Positions 8,147-18,270 of a stretch of 64,000 nucleotides of DNA are shown here, one piece after another. The stretch is from Leisingera caerulea DSM 24564 (GTDB lineage Bacteria; Pseudomonadota; Alphaproteobacteria; Rhodobacterales; Rhodobacteraceae): positions 1,924,217-1,988,216 of the forward strand of contig NZ_KI421513.1 in assembly GCF_000473325.1 (NCBI RefSeq). Direction: 5' to 3'. Both the position numbers and the translations under genes were made by a program. Under the pieces are notes generated by a model. That model did not search any database. It was not told where the DNA came from and was given only the letters and a program-made list of their open reading frames with translations. Each line of letters opens with the position of its first letter. The first letter of the stretch is position 1.

Positions 8147-9478
8147 ATGCCTGGACCGCGACTGCCTCATTTCCAATCCAATCTGGCCCTGCCCAAGGCC
8201 GTCGATGCCGTCGTGATCGGCGGCGGCATCATTGGCGCTGCCACCGCGCTGGAGCTGGCTGAGCGCGGCCACTCCGTGCTTTTGTGCGAAAAGGGGCAGA
8301 TCGCGGGTGAGCAAAGCTCGCGCAACTGGGGATGGGTGCGGATTTCCTGCCGCGACCCGCGGGAACTCCCGCTGATGGCGGAATCGCTGCTGCTTTGGGC
8401 GGGGCTGGCGGCGCGCACCGGGCAGGAGACCGGGTTCACCCGTTCCGGCATCCTCTACACCGCGGAAACCGCCAAGCGCGAGGCGCAGCTGGAGCGCTGG
8501 CTGCGCAACCTCGACGGCTGGGGGCAGGGCGCCCGCATGGTGCGCGGTCAGCAGCTGGCACAGCTGATGCCCGGCCATCAGACCAAAGCCTGCGGCGGGC
8601 TGCTGACGCCGATGGACGGGCGGGCCGAGCCGCAGCTGGCCACCCACGCAATCGCCACCGCAGCCCAGGCCGCGGGTGCCAAGATCATGACGGAATGCGC
8701 CGTGCGCAGCGTCGAAACCTCGGCTGGCCGCATCAGCGGCGTGATGACGGAACGCGGCCGCGTCGCCTGTTCGGCGGTGGTGGTGGCAGGCGGCGCCTGG
8801 TCGCGGCTGTTTCTGGGCAATGCGGGTATCAGCCTGCCGCAATTGAAGGTCCTCAACTCGGTCCTGCGCACCTCGCCGGTGCAGGGCGGGCCGGAGACCG
8901 CGGTGCGCACCGGCAACCTGGGCCTGCGCAAGCGTGCCGACGGCGGCTACACCGTCTCGGACGCGCTGGAGAACATCGTCGATATCGTGCCTGACAGCTT
9001 CCGCCTGGGCTGGAAGTTCCTGCCCAGCCTGCGGCACGAATGGCGCGCGCTGCAGTTCCGCGTCACCAGCCGCTGGCGCGAGGAGGCGGCCCAGGCCCGC
9101 CGCTGGCAGCCGCAGCAGACCACCCCGTTCGAGCTGTGCCGGGTGCTGGATCCGGCCCCGTCGCAGAAGGCGCTGAAAAGCGGCTGGGCGGCAGCGCAAA
9201 AGGCCTTTCCGGTGCTGCAGGGCGCCGATGTGGTGCAAAGCTGGGGCGGGCTGATCGACGTGACCCCGGACGCGATCCCGGTAATCTCGCAGGCCGACCG
9301 CCTGCCCGGCCTGTTCATCGCCACCGGGTTTTCCGGCCACGGCTTTGGCATCGGCCCGGCCGCGGGCAAACTGGCCGCCGATCTGGTGACCGGCGACACC
9401 CCCGTTGTGGACCCGCACGACTTCCGCCTGTCGCGCTTTACCGACGGCAGCAAATACGGGCCGCAAAGCGGCTATTGA
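8147..9478 (+). CDS. FAD-dependent oxidoreductase (DAO/DadA family)
   Basis: A 443-residue flavoprotein of the D-amino-acid oxidase superfamily. The FAD-binding Rossmann motif VVIGGGIIGAATALELAERG lies at about residues 19-38. The following CEKGQ, the SSRNWGWVR segment and the C-terminal ATGFSGHGFGIGPAAGKL are characteristic of sarcosine/D-amino-acid dehydrogenase relatives. It should oxidise an amine or amino acid, passing electrons to oxygen or the respiratory chain; the substrate is not evident. ATG at 8147 was chosen because it lies closest to the FAD motif and follows an AGAGG-like site. The gene is convergent with the metallo-hydrolase gene, with a 10-bp gap. Confidence 0.87.
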   Translation: MPGPRLPHFQSNLALPKAVDAVVIGGGIIGAATALELAERGHSVLLCEKGQIAGEQSSRNWGWVRISCRDPRELPLMAESLLLWAGLAARTGQETGFTRSGILYTAETAKREAQLERWLRNLDGWGQGARMVRGQQLAQLMPGHQTKACGGLLTPMDGRAEPQLATHAIATAAQAAGAKIMTECAVRSVETSAGRISGVMTERGRVACSAVVVAGGAWSRLFLGNAGISLPQLKVLNSVLRTSPVQGGPETAVRTGNLGLRKRADGGYTVSDALENIVDIVPDSFRLGWKFLPSLRHEWRALQFRVTSRWREEAAQARRWQPQQTTPFELCRVLDPAPSQKALKSGWAAAQKAFPVLQGADVVQSWGGLIDVTPDAIPVISQADRLPGLFIATGFSGHGFGIGPAAGKLAADLVTGDTPVVDPHDFRLSRFTDGSKYGPQSGY

Positions 9479-9488
9479 ACGTGCCCTC

Positions 9489-10421
9489 TCAGCCCATCAG
9501 CTGATAGCTTACGGGCACATAGCGGAAGCCGTCGCCGCGCGTCTCGACAAAGCCCGCAGCCGGGAACGGCATGTGATAGCCGACCATTGGCACCTTGTCC
9601 GCTGCCAGCATCGCCAGCACCCGGCGGCGCGCGGCGCTGGCGGCCTCTGCATCCACATCGAAGCTGAACGCCCAATCGGGGCGGGCAAAGCTCCAGACAT
9701 AATGGTTGGCCAGATCCGCCGTCAGCAGCAGCTGCCGCCCGCCGCTCTCCAGCATGTAGCACATATGCCCAGGCGTGTGGCCAAAGCTGGCCATTGCGGT
9801 GATCCCCGGCGCCACACTGGCCCCGTCATCAATGAAATCGGTCTTCTCCGCCAGCGGCGTCACATTCTTGGCCACCAGGTCGCCGACCCGGTCGCCAGCT
9901 TCCCTTTTGGACCAGAAATTGTATTCCTCGGCGCCCGTCACGTATCGGGCATTGGGAAACGTCGGCGCGCCGTCTGTCATCAGCCCGCCGATATGGTCGG
10001 GGTGCATGTGGGTGATCACCACAAGATTGATCTGATCCGGCGTCACCCCGGCCGCGGCCAGCGCCTTGGCAATGCCGCCATTGCCCAGCCCGGTGTCAAA
10101 CAGCACCAGTTCCCCTCCGGTATCCACCAGAGTGGGTGTGAAATAGAACTGCAGGGTCGCGTCGGAAATGAAATTCTCGGCTGAAACCCGCGCAAACTCC
10201 GCATCGCTGGCCGCTGCCCCGAACATCGGTTTCGGCCCCTCCCGCTGCGCTGACGCATCCAGAAGGGTGGTGACCGGCATCTCTGCCAGTTTGAACGAAT
10301 GGGCAACCGGCGCTTCGGCACGGCCGCCATGGGCACCGGCCAGCAGGGGCGCGGCAGCCCCGGCAAGGGGCAGGGCGGCAGCACCGGCCAAGGCGGCGCG
10401 GCGGGACAGGGAAACAGTCAT
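9489..10421 (-). CDS. Tat-exported MBL-fold metallo-hydrolase
   Basis: A 310-residue protein. Residues 1-30 form a twin-arginine signal (SRRAALAGAAALPLAG). The metallo-beta-lactamase fold follows, with the dinuclear zinc motif THMHPDHIGG, a further metal histidine in FGHTPGHM, and the aspartate in LLTADLANH. Such Tat-exported enzymes hydrolyse esters, lactones or related compounds in the periplasm. The arrangement resembles lactonase or beta-lactamase-like groups, but the substrate is unknown. The start is set by GGAGG seven bases before ATG. It lies between the flavoenzyme and DUF1801 genes and appears monocistronic. Confidence 0.88.
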   Translation of the reverse strand: MTVSLSRRAALAGAAALPLAGAAAPLLAGAHGGRAEAPVAHSFKLAEMPVTTLLDASAQREGPKPMFGAAASDAEFARVSAENFISDATLQFYFTPTLVDTGGELVLFDTGLGNGGIAKALAAAGVTPDQINLVVITHMHPDHIGGLMTDGAPTFPNARYVTGAEEYNFWSKREAGDRVGDLVAKNVTPLAEKTDFIDDGASVAPGITAMASFGHTPGHMCYMLESGGRQLLLTADLANHYVWSFARPDWAFSFDVDAEAASAARRRVLAMLAADKVPMVGYHMPFPAAGFVETRGDGFRYVPVSYQLMG

Positions 10422-10528
10422 GGCATAACCTCCGGTGGAGTTGGACTGGCCATACCCTAGCGCTCCGGCGGCAGCGGGCTGTAAACAATCCCGTGATGCG
10501 GGTTAGGATGCGGTCAGGAGGCCCCGTC

Positions 10529-10957
10529 ATGACCCAGAACAAAACCGTCCCGACCGGGGCGAGCGTTGAGGCATTTCTCGCCAGCGTCGAACCGGCCCGC
10601 AAGGCGGCGGAGGCGCAGCAGCTGGATGCGCTGTTCCGCCGGGTGAGCGGGTTTGAACCGCGTCTGTGGGGCCCGTCGATCATCGGCTATGGCCGCTACC
10701 ATTACCGATATGCCTCGGGGCGCGAGGGCGATTTCCTCGCCACCGGCTTCTCGCCGCGGAAAGCACGCCACTCGATCTACATCATGCCGGGCTATCAGGA
10801 TTACGGCACCATCCTCTCCCGCCTGGGCAAGCACAAGCTTGGCAAAAGCTGCCTCTATGTGAACAAGCTCGCCGATATCGACCTGGAGGTCCTGGCCGAA
10901 CTGATCCGCGCAGGGTTGAAAGATTTGAACGCAATCTGGCCGGTGCAGCCTGAGTGA
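10529..10957 (+). CDS. DUF1801 domain-containing protein
   Basis: A 142-residue cytoplasmic protein with the DUF1801 (YdhG-like) fold. WGPSIIGYGRYHYRYASGRE and the C-terminal KSCLYVNKLADIDLEVLAEL are typical of this family, which has no established biochemical function. I start it at ATG 10529 after GGAGG; an in-frame ATG 36 bp upstream gives an arginine-rich extension with no family match. It sits divergent from the metallo-hydrolase gene and before gltX, with no sign of cotranscription. Confidence 0.8.
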   Translation: MTQNKTVPTGASVEAFLASVEPARKAAEAQQLDALFRRVSGFEPRLWGPSIIGYGRYHYRYASGREGDFLATGFSPRKARHSIYIMPGYQDYGTILSRLGKHKLGKSCLYVNKLADIDLEVLAELIRAGLKDLNAIWPVQPE

Positions 10958-11082
10958 CTGCCGGGCTTTCATCTTTCCCCAAATACTCGCGCCGCAGGCA
11001 CGCGCCGGAGGCGCGTTAACACCTGTGAAACTGGACAATCCGCCGCCCATGTGACAAGGGGCAAGGCAACAGGAGATCCGAG

Positions 11083-12408
11083 ATGACCACCACCCGTTTT
11101 GCCCCGTCGCCGACCGGCTATATCCACGTCGGCAACCTGCGCACCGCGCTGATGAACTACCTGATCGCCCGCAAGGCCGGCGGCACCTTCATCCTGCGCA
11201 TCGACGACACCGACCCGGAGCGGTCCAAGGAAGAATACGTCGATGCCATCAAGCAGGACCTGGAATGGCTGGGCCTGACCTGGGACAAGGTGGAGCGCCA
11301 GTCCGAGCGCCTCGACCGCTACGTCGCCGCCGCCGACCGCTTGCGTGAAATCGGCCGCTTCTACGAGGCGTTCGAGACCCCGACCGAGCTGGACCTGAAG
11401 CGCAAGAAGCAGCTGAATATGGGCAAGCCGCCGGTCTATGACCGCGCCGCGCTGGCCCTGTCGGACGAGGAGAAGGCCAACCTGCGCGCCGAGCGCGGCG
11501 ACGGCGTCTGGCGCTTCAAGCTGGACCATCAGCGGATCGAGTGGACCGACGGCATCCTCGGCGATATCTCCATCGACGCGGCCTCGGTCTCCGACCCGGT
11601 GCTGATCCGCGGCGACGGCCAGTTCCTGTACACCCTGGCCTCGGTTGTGGACGACACCGAAATGGGCGTGACCCATGTGGTGCGCGGCTCGGACCACGTG
11701 ACCAACACCGCCACCCAGATCCAGATCATCGAGGCGCTGGGCGGCTCCGTGCCCTCCTTTGCGCACCACTCGCTGCTAACCGGCCCGCAGGGCGAGGCGC
11801 TGTCCAAGCGCCTTGGCACGCTTGCCTTGCGCGATCTGCGCGAAGCCGGCGTGCAGCCGATGGCGCTGCTGAGCCTGATGGCGCGCCTGGGCTCGTCTGA
11901 TCCGGTAGAGCTGCGCTCGGAGATGGCAGAGCTGATCGAGGGCTTCGACATCAACCGCTTCGGCGCAGCGCCGACCAAGTTCGATGTCGAGGATCTGTAT
12001 CCGCTGACCGCCCGCTACCTGCAGTCGCTGCCGCTGGCAGCGGTGCAGGCCCACGTGGACGCGCTGGGCGTCCCGGCTGAGAAACAGGCCGCCTTCTGGG
12101 ACATGGCCAAGGAAAACATCACCACGCTCAAAGATCTGGCCGGCTGGTGGGAGCTCTGCCGCGATGGTGCCGAGCCGCTGGTGGCGGATGAGGACAAGGA
12201 CTTCATCGCAGAAGCGATGGCGCTGCTGCCCGAAGGCCCCTACGACAGCGAGAGCTGGGGCAAGTGGACCGCCGCAGTCAAGGAAGCGACGGGCCGCAAG
12301 GGCAAGGGCCTGTTCATGCCGCTCAGGAAGGCCGTCACCGGCATGGAGCGCGGCCCCGACATGTCGGCGCTGCTGGCGCTGATGGAAAAGGTCCGGGCGC
12401 GCGGCTGA
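11083..12408 (+). CDS. gltX: Glutamyl-tRNA synthetase (short alphaproteobacterial form)
   Basis: A 441-residue class I aminoacyl-tRNA synthetase. The HIGH-type signature appears as SPTGYIHVGN near the N-terminus and the KMSKS-type loop as ALSKRLGT at about residue 240. It charges tRNA-Glu with glutamate. The length matches the shorter of two GltX paralogues common in alphaproteobacteria, where one copy may also mischarge tRNA-Gln for GatCAB amidation; which copy this is cannot be told here. AGGAGA lies upstream of ATG 11083, and a strong terminator follows at 12434. Confidence 0.96.
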   Translation: MTTTRFAPSPTGYIHVGNLRTALMNYLIARKAGGTFILRIDDTDPERSKEEYVDAIKQDLEWLGLTWDKVERQSERLDRYVAAADRLREIGRFYEAFETPTELDLKRKKQLNMGKPPVYDRAALALSDEEKANLRAERGDGVWRFKLDHQRIEWTDGILGDISIDAASVSDPVLIRGDGQFLYTLASVVDDTEMGVTHVVRGSDHVTNTATQIQIIEALGGSVPSFAHHSLLTGPQGEALSKRLGTLALRDLREAGVQPMALLSLMARLGSSDPVELRSEMAELIEGFDINRFGAAPTKFDVEDLYPLTARYLQSLPLAAVQAHVDALGVPAEKQAAFWDMAKENITTLKDLAGWWELCRDGAEPLVADEDKDFIAEAMALLPEGPYDSESWGKWTAAVKEATGRKGKGLFMPLRKAVTGMERGPDMSALLALMEKVRARG

Positions 12409-12433
12409 GGCGGCTCCAAGCAAGGATAGATAT

Positions 12434-12463
12434 AAGGGCGGAGCCATGGGCTCCGCCCTTTTT
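12434..12463 (+). terminator. Rho-independent terminator of gltX
   Basis: A perfect 12-bp stem (AAGGGCGGAGCC and GGCTCCGCCCTT) with an ATG triloop, followed by TTT. It begins 26 bp after the gltX stop codon. Confidence 0.9.
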
Positions 12464-12773
12464 CGTGCCGCTTTGCCGGAAGGCCGCGGCAGCGCTCCCG
12501 CCCGCCGGAGCTGCATCGCAGATGCATCCCCTGCGGTAGGGCCGGGCGCCGCGCGGGTGCGCGGTGCCATGCCCAACTGAGGGAGGTGCAGCTTGCCTGC
12601 GCCTGAACAGGCGGGAGGGCGCCGCGGGACAGCAGCGCAACAGCCGACTGCCCGGGCTGCGGGTCAGCCGTTGCCGCCCGTGCCCAGCTCCTCGCGCATT
12701 TCCGCTGCGGCCTTGGCCATTTCCGGGTTGGAGTGGTGTTCCAGCTCCTCCAGCGATTTGTGCATCCAGCCCA

Positions 12774-13856
12774 TCACCGAGGGGAATCGCTGCCGCAGCG
12801 GGCAATCGGCGGGAAGGCGCAGCGCAGCAGGTGGCGCGCCGTCACCGGCGGCACTTTCACGTTCGGGAAATCCGGCTTCCGGGTGCTGCTGATCTCATCG
12901 GCGGGCATGTTTTCCCACAGCAGCCGCCCCAGCCGTCCCATCACCTCTATCGCGGTGCCCGGATCGTTGATGCCGGGCGACAGCGCCCGCTGGGCCGTCT
13001 CCGCCAGCAGGGTGAGGCCGAAGGACGGGTCCTGATCGAAACTGCGCACGTCGCCGATGTCGATCGCCTTCGAGGCCGCCTTGCAGAAATCGTTGTCCCC
13101 GCCTGCGGCCCAGGCCACCGGCTGGCCGCGCAGGATGTATTCGCCGGGAGCCCGTGCCAGGGTGATCTCGGTGCCGGTCTCCTCGGCCAGCTCGTCCAGC
13201 TGGGCCATCCCGGCAAAGCGGACAAAGCCGCTGCGGGCGGCCGGGATGGCCACCGCATCGGCGGGAACACCGCTGCTGTCAGCGCATTGGCCGCCGAGGC
13301 AGGGCGCGTCGAGGCGCGCGCGCATGCTGTCGCGGGTCCGGGTCTCGATCAGCCGCAGCGTATGGTCCATGCTGCCAAGCCCCGACAGGTGGTCAATCCA
13401 GCGCAGGATTGCGCCGACAATCAGGACCACGACAATGATGGTAATGCCGAACACCACCAGGGCGCCCTCGGGCGTGTAATACCAGGCCCGGAACAGGATC
13501 ACCCCGCTGAGCGAATAGATGAACCCGCCCACGAATGTCGCCAGCACCCGGTGGGTCACGGTATCTTCCAGCAGCAGCCGGTAGACCCGCGGCGTCGCCA
13601 TCGAGGCGGCGGTGCGGTAGGCGCTGACCATGACGTTTAGCGAAAAGGTGGTGACCGCCAGCATGCCCGACGCCAGGATCGTCAGCACCGGCAGCACCGC
13701 CTCGCGCCCGAAGTCCTCGCTCAGGCTGTCCGGCAGCAGCGGTTTGGCCAGCGGCGCCAATAGCAGCGCCAGCAGCGAGAGTATGGAAATCAGAACCACC
13801 CGGAACCAGAGCTTGCGGGCCATCCGCCGGAGGTTCAAAAGACACTGCTCAATCAT
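12774..13856 (-). CDS. DUF2254 membrane protein, 3' end apparently frameshifted
   Basis: A 360-residue open frame of the DUF2254 family, which are predicted inner-membrane proteins. Four hydrophobic segments occupy about residues 15-150, followed by a soluble domain containing RALSPGINDPGTAIEVMGRL. The frame stops at 12774 directly after PPIARCGSDSPR, short of the family's usual C-terminus. Shifting frame at the four-C tract (12781-12784 on the plus strand) gives a further 38 codons to a stop at 12664, reading MHKSLEELEHHSNPEMAKAA, which looks like the missing tail. So this is either a real truncation or a one-base sequence error. The start overlaps the end of the gamma-glutamylcyclotransferase-like gene by 8 bp, indicating translational coupling. 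Confidence 0.8.
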   Translation of the reverse strand: MIEQCLLNLRRMARKLWFRVVLISILSLLALLLAPLAKPLLPDSLSEDFGREAVLPVLTILASGMLAVTTFSLNVMVSAYRTAASMATPRVYRLLLEDTVTHRVLATFVGGFIYSLSGVILFRAWYYTPEGALVVFGITIIVVVLIVGAILRWIDHLSGLGSMDHTLRLIETRTRDSMRARLDAPCLGGQCADSSGVPADAVAIPAARSGFVRFAGMAQLDELAEETGTEITLARAPGEYILRGQPVAWAAGGDNDFCKAASKAIDIGDVRSFDQDPSFGLTLLAETAQRALSPGINDPGTAIEVMGRLGRLLWENMPADEISSTRKPDFPNVKVPPVTARHLLRCAFPPIARCGSDSPR

Positions 13857-14424
13857 GAGCGGAGCTTATCCTGCGCGCGCCGGTGCTGTCGATCAGATCA
13901 TCGAACAGCGCGCGCTCCGCCCGGCTCAGACGCTGATGCCGCGGATAGCGCGGCGCCGCCCGGTCGTCCAGGAGGGGGGCGTCCCAGCCGTCGGTGGTGG
14001 CGATGAAATCCTGCACGCCAGCTTCGCCGAACACCTGCAAATAGCCCTGCAGCACCACATCCAGGTAGCTCAGCAGAATCGGATGCTGCTCAGTGACGCC
14101 GTTCTGCTTGTCCGCGGCCACGGCATAGACGGAAATTTCCGGCGCGCCCTCCAGCCCGTGCTGCACCTTGTCCGATGCGGGCAGCCGGTCATAGGCGAAC
14201 TCGCGTTCGTCCAGCGCCGCCCAATCGGCTCCGGGCACCTCGGCAATCAGCCCGCCGATGGTGCTGGCGGCGCAGGGCACCGCCGACAGAAACGCCACCT
14301 CGCGCAGATCTGTATGCACCCAGGCGCGACGCCAGCCGCGCAGCCGTGCAGGCTGTGCGCCGCCATAGCCATGTGTCGCCGTGTTCACCAGGCTGCCGTA
14401 GCCAAAGAAGTATGGAGCCGTCAT
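13849..14424 (-). CDS. Gamma-glutamylcyclotransferase family protein
   Basis: A 191-residue protein with the GGCT fold. The substrate-binding YGSL motif sits at the very N-terminus (FFGYGSLVN), and a glutamate-containing segment follows in the DEREFAYDRL region. GGCT-like enzymes release 5-oxoproline from gamma-glutamyl compounds, but many bacterial members have no assigned substrate. I start at ATG 14424 because YGSL should lie near residue 8; an upstream in-frame ATG adds 28 unrelated residues and crosses the FNR-type box. It is first in a two-gene unit with the DUF2254 gene (8-bp overlap) and divergent from the Rrf2 regulator. Confidence 0.82.
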   Translation of the reverse strand: MTAPYFFGYGSLVNTATHGYGGAQPARLRGWRRAWVHTDLREVAFLSAVPCAASTIGGLIAEVPGADWAALDEREFAYDRLPASDKVQHGLEGAPEISVYAVAADKQNGVTEQHPILLSYLDVVLQGYLQVFGEAGVQDFIATTDGWDAPLLDDRAAPRYPRHQRLSRAERALFDDLIDSTGARRISSAHD

Positions 14425-14455
14425 TCGCCGCGCCTTTCTGCCGCAATTCCGGTTA

Positions 14456-14469
14456 TTGATGTATGTCAA
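14456..14469. promoter_or_regulatory. FnrL/NnrR-type box (TTGAT-N4-GTCAA)
   Basis: TTGATGTATGTCAA matches the Rhodobacteraceae Fnr/FixK/NnrR consensus TTGAYNNNNRTCAA exactly. It lies between the divergent GGCT gene (start 14424) and the Rrf2/NsrR-like gene (start 14526), so it could control either or both. Binding is inferred. Confidence 0.6.
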
Positions 14470-14525
14470 ACCGCTTTTTCCGCTGTTGTGCAATAAGCGA
14501 TGTACCATAGCTGCGGGAGCAACCC

Positions 14526-14975
14526 ATGCGGATTACCAAAAGGACCAACATTGCCGTGCGGCTGCTGATGTATTGCGCCGCCCATGAAGACCGCCTGGTG
14601 ACCAAGGCCGAGATCGCCGAATGCTGCAATATCTCGGAAAACCATCTGGCGCAGGTGATCAACCAGCTGAGCCAGCTTGGCTATCTGGCCACCCAGCGCG
14701 GCCGCAACGGCGGCATGAACCTCGGAAAACCCGCGGCAGAGATCCGGATCGGCGACGTGTTCCGGGATGTCGAGGGCAACCTGCCGATGGTCGAGTGCTT
14801 TGCTGATGCGGACAACACCTGCCCGCTGTCGGATGCCTGCCGCCTGAAGGTGGCGCTGGCCGATGCGGCGCAGGCGTTCTACGCCTCGCTGGACGACATT
14901 TCGCTGGAATCGCTGGTCTGCGACAACCACGACCTGCTGCGCATCCTGCAGCCGGTCTCCTGCGGCGCCCGCTGA
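14526..14975 (+). CDS. Rrf2-family Fe-S regulator, NsrR-like
   Basis: A 149-residue Rrf2 winged-helix regulator. The helix-turn-helix includes TKAEIAECCNISENHLAQVI, followed by the wing GRNGGM. Three cysteines in VECF..NTCPLSDACR (spacing C-x7-C-x5-C) match the cluster ligands of NsrR/IscR-type regulators, so an Fe-S cluster sensing nitric oxide or cluster status is likely. The spacing favours NsrR over IscR, but this rests on pattern only. A Fnr-type box lies 57 bp upstream, consistent with control by oxygen or NO. Confidence 0.85.
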   Translation: MRITKRTNIAVRLLMYCAAHEDRLVTKAEIAECCNISENHLAQVINQLSQLGYLATQRGRNGGMNLGKPAAEIRIGDVFRDVEGNLPMVECFADADNTCPLSDACRLKVALADAAQAFYASLDDISLESLVCDNHDLLRILQPVSCGAR

Positions 14976-14995
14976 CGCCGCCGCCGCAGAGCTGA

Positions 14996-17517
14996 TCATT
15001 CGCGGGCCCGCAGGATGCGGGCCGGTTTGGCGGCCAGCGGCCGCAGCGCAAAGGCCAGCCCGGCCAGCAGCGTGGTCAGCACCCCGCCGGATATGACCAT
15101 CAGCGCATTCGGCCAGATCACCGTGTATCCCGTCTCGAACACATAGGCGTTGATCGCCCAGGCCCCGGCAATGCCTGCCGCCAGCGCCACCAGCCCGGCG
15201 GCCGCCCCAAGAAGGGCAGAGCGCAGGGCAAAGCTTGCCAGGATCTGCTTGCGCGGCGCGCCCAGCGTTTTCAGCAGCGCGGCTTCATAGCGGCGCGCAG
15301 GCTCGCCGGCAGCCGCCGTACCCAAAAGCACCAGAAACCCGGTCAGCAGCGTTGCTGCAGCGCCATAGGCGGTGGCGGCGGCCAGTTGGCGCAGGATGTC
15401 CGACACCCGGTCGATGGCGTCGCGCATCCGGATCGCGGTGATATTCGGCATCTCGCGCGCCAGATCGCGCAGAATCGCCGCCTCCGCCTGCTCCTCGGCA
15501 TAAACGGTGGCGATGAAACTGTGCGGCGCGCCGGCCAGCGCGGCCTCGTTCAGTACCATCACAAAGCCCATGCCGGCAGTGGAGAAATCCACGTTGCGGA
15601 AGCTGGTGATGGTGCCGGTGATGTCGCGGCCCAGGATGTTCAGCGTCAGCGTGTCGCCCAGGCTAAGCCCCAGTTCCTCGGCCTCCTCGGCGGCAAAGCT
15701 GATTTGCGGATCACCCGAATAATCCTCAGCCCACCACGTGCCGGCGGTGACCTCGGTGCTGTCGGGCCGGGCGGCGGCATAGGTGATGCCGCGGTCGCCG
15801 CGCACCACCCAGTGATCACCCGCAACCTCGATGGCGGGCTGGCCGTTAATCCGGGTCAGCACCCCGCGCAGCATCGGCGCGTTCTCCACACGCGTGACAG
15901 AGGGATCATTCTCTACCCGTTCCAGAAACGCGGGCATCTGGCTGCGCTGGATGTCGACAAAGAAATAGCTCGGCGCCACATCCGGCAGGTTGCCGGCAAT
16001 CGCCCGGCGCATGTTGCCGTCGATCTGGCCGATGGCGGCCAGCACCGTCAGGCCCAGCCCCAGCGCCAGCACCGCAGGCACCGCGCCGTCCCGCGCGCTG
16101 CCGATGGAGGACAGCGCCCACCGCAGGGCAGGGCGCCCGCGCGCGGCACCGGTGCCGCGCCGCGCCGCAAAGCCGATCCCCAGCGCCGCAACCAGAAGCA
16201 CGAGCAGCGCCCCCATCAGCCCGCCCGCAGTCCACAGCGTCAGTTGAGCGGACCCGCTGAACCACGCGGCCAGCCCGACCAGCGCCGCCAGCGCCAGCGC
16301 GGTCGCCAGCAAATAGCGCGGTGCGGGCAGCCTAGTGCGGCTGACAAAGGCATCCCGGAACAGCGAGGCCGCGCGGATGCGTTCGGCCCGCGCCAAGGGC
16401 CAGAGCGCAAAGATAAAGGCGGTCAGCACGCCATAAACCGCGGCCTCTGCCAGCGCCGAGGGGTAGAGCGAAAACACTGCCGGAAACGGCAGCTGCGCCG
16501 CAATCAGCGGCCCCAGCAGCAGCGGCCCCAGCCCGCCCAGCACCAGCCCGATGCCCACACCGACCAGAGTGAGCGCGCCGATCTGAAGGAAGTAGGTTAG
16601 GAAAATCATCTGCCGCTCCGCCCCCAGCGTGCGCAGGGTGGCAATGGTCGCGGTCTTGGTCGCCAGATAGGCCCGCACGGCGGCAGAGACGCCAACCCCG
16701 CCCACTGCCAAGCCGGATAGGCCCACCAGCACCAGGAACCCGCCCAGACGCTCGACAAAGGTGGTGATCCCCGGCGCGCCGTTGCGGGCATCGCGCCAGC
16801 GCATGCCGGTGGTTTCAAACAACCCCTCAGCCTCCGCCTGCAAAGCGGCCAGATCACTGCCCGGCGGCAGCTCCATCCGGTATTTGGTGTCAAACAACGT
16901 GCCCGGCTCCAGAAGGCCGGACTCTCCCAGATCCTCAGTCCTGACCATCGTGCGCGGCCCCAGCTCAAAGCCTGAGGCCGCGGCATCCGGCTCCAGCGCG
17001 ATCATCGCCATCAGGGTGAAATCCTGCGTGCCCAGCCGGAAGGCATCCCCCGGCTGCAGCCCCAAACGGTCCGCCAGCACCCGGTCCATCACAGCGCCGG
17101 GCAAGCCGTCCGCGCCAGCCAGCGCCGCGTCCAGCGGCATGTCAGGGGCCAGCTTCATCTCCCCCTTCAACGGGTAAAGCCCGTCCACCGCCTTCACCTG
17201 GGTCAGCCCGCGCTCCTCCCCCACCGTCGCCATGGAGCGGAATTCGGCAATTTCGGAATGGCGCAGCGCCGTCCGCTCGACCCAGGCAAGCTCATCTTCA
17301 TTGGCGAAACGGTAGGTGAAGTTCAGCTCGGCATCGCCGCCCAGGATTGTCGCGCCTTCACGCTCCAGCCCGGTCTCGATCGACGCGCGGATAGAGCCGA
17401 TGGCGGCAATAACCCCGACCCCCAGCGCCAGACAGGCCAGAAAGATGCGGAAGCCCTTCAGCCCGCCGCGCAACTCCCGCAGGGCAAAGCGCCAGGCCAG
17501 GCGGAAGGCTGCGGCAT

Positions 17518-17521
<4 letters not shown>
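14996..17521 (-). CDS. ybbP: ABC transporter permease of the FtsX/YbbP family
   Basis: An 841-residue inner-membrane permease. There is an N-terminal transmembrane helix, a large periplasmic domain (about 45-260), a first FtsX bundle (about 260-380), a second set of helices (about 400-480), a second periplasmic domain and a final FtsX bundle at the C-terminus. This double-FtsX layout is that of YbbP. Such permeases with YbbA-type ATPases are mechanotransmission or lipoprotein/lipid-handling systems. The start overlaps the ATPase stop as ATGA (4 bp), so the pair is translationally coupled. The tesA gene sits divergently next to them, as in many proteobacteria. Confidence 0.9.
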
Positions 17522-18222
<701 letters not shown>

Positions 18223-18270
18223 CGGGCCTGCCTGTTGGATCCACCTTTCGGATATGGAGTGTTTGCGGCG

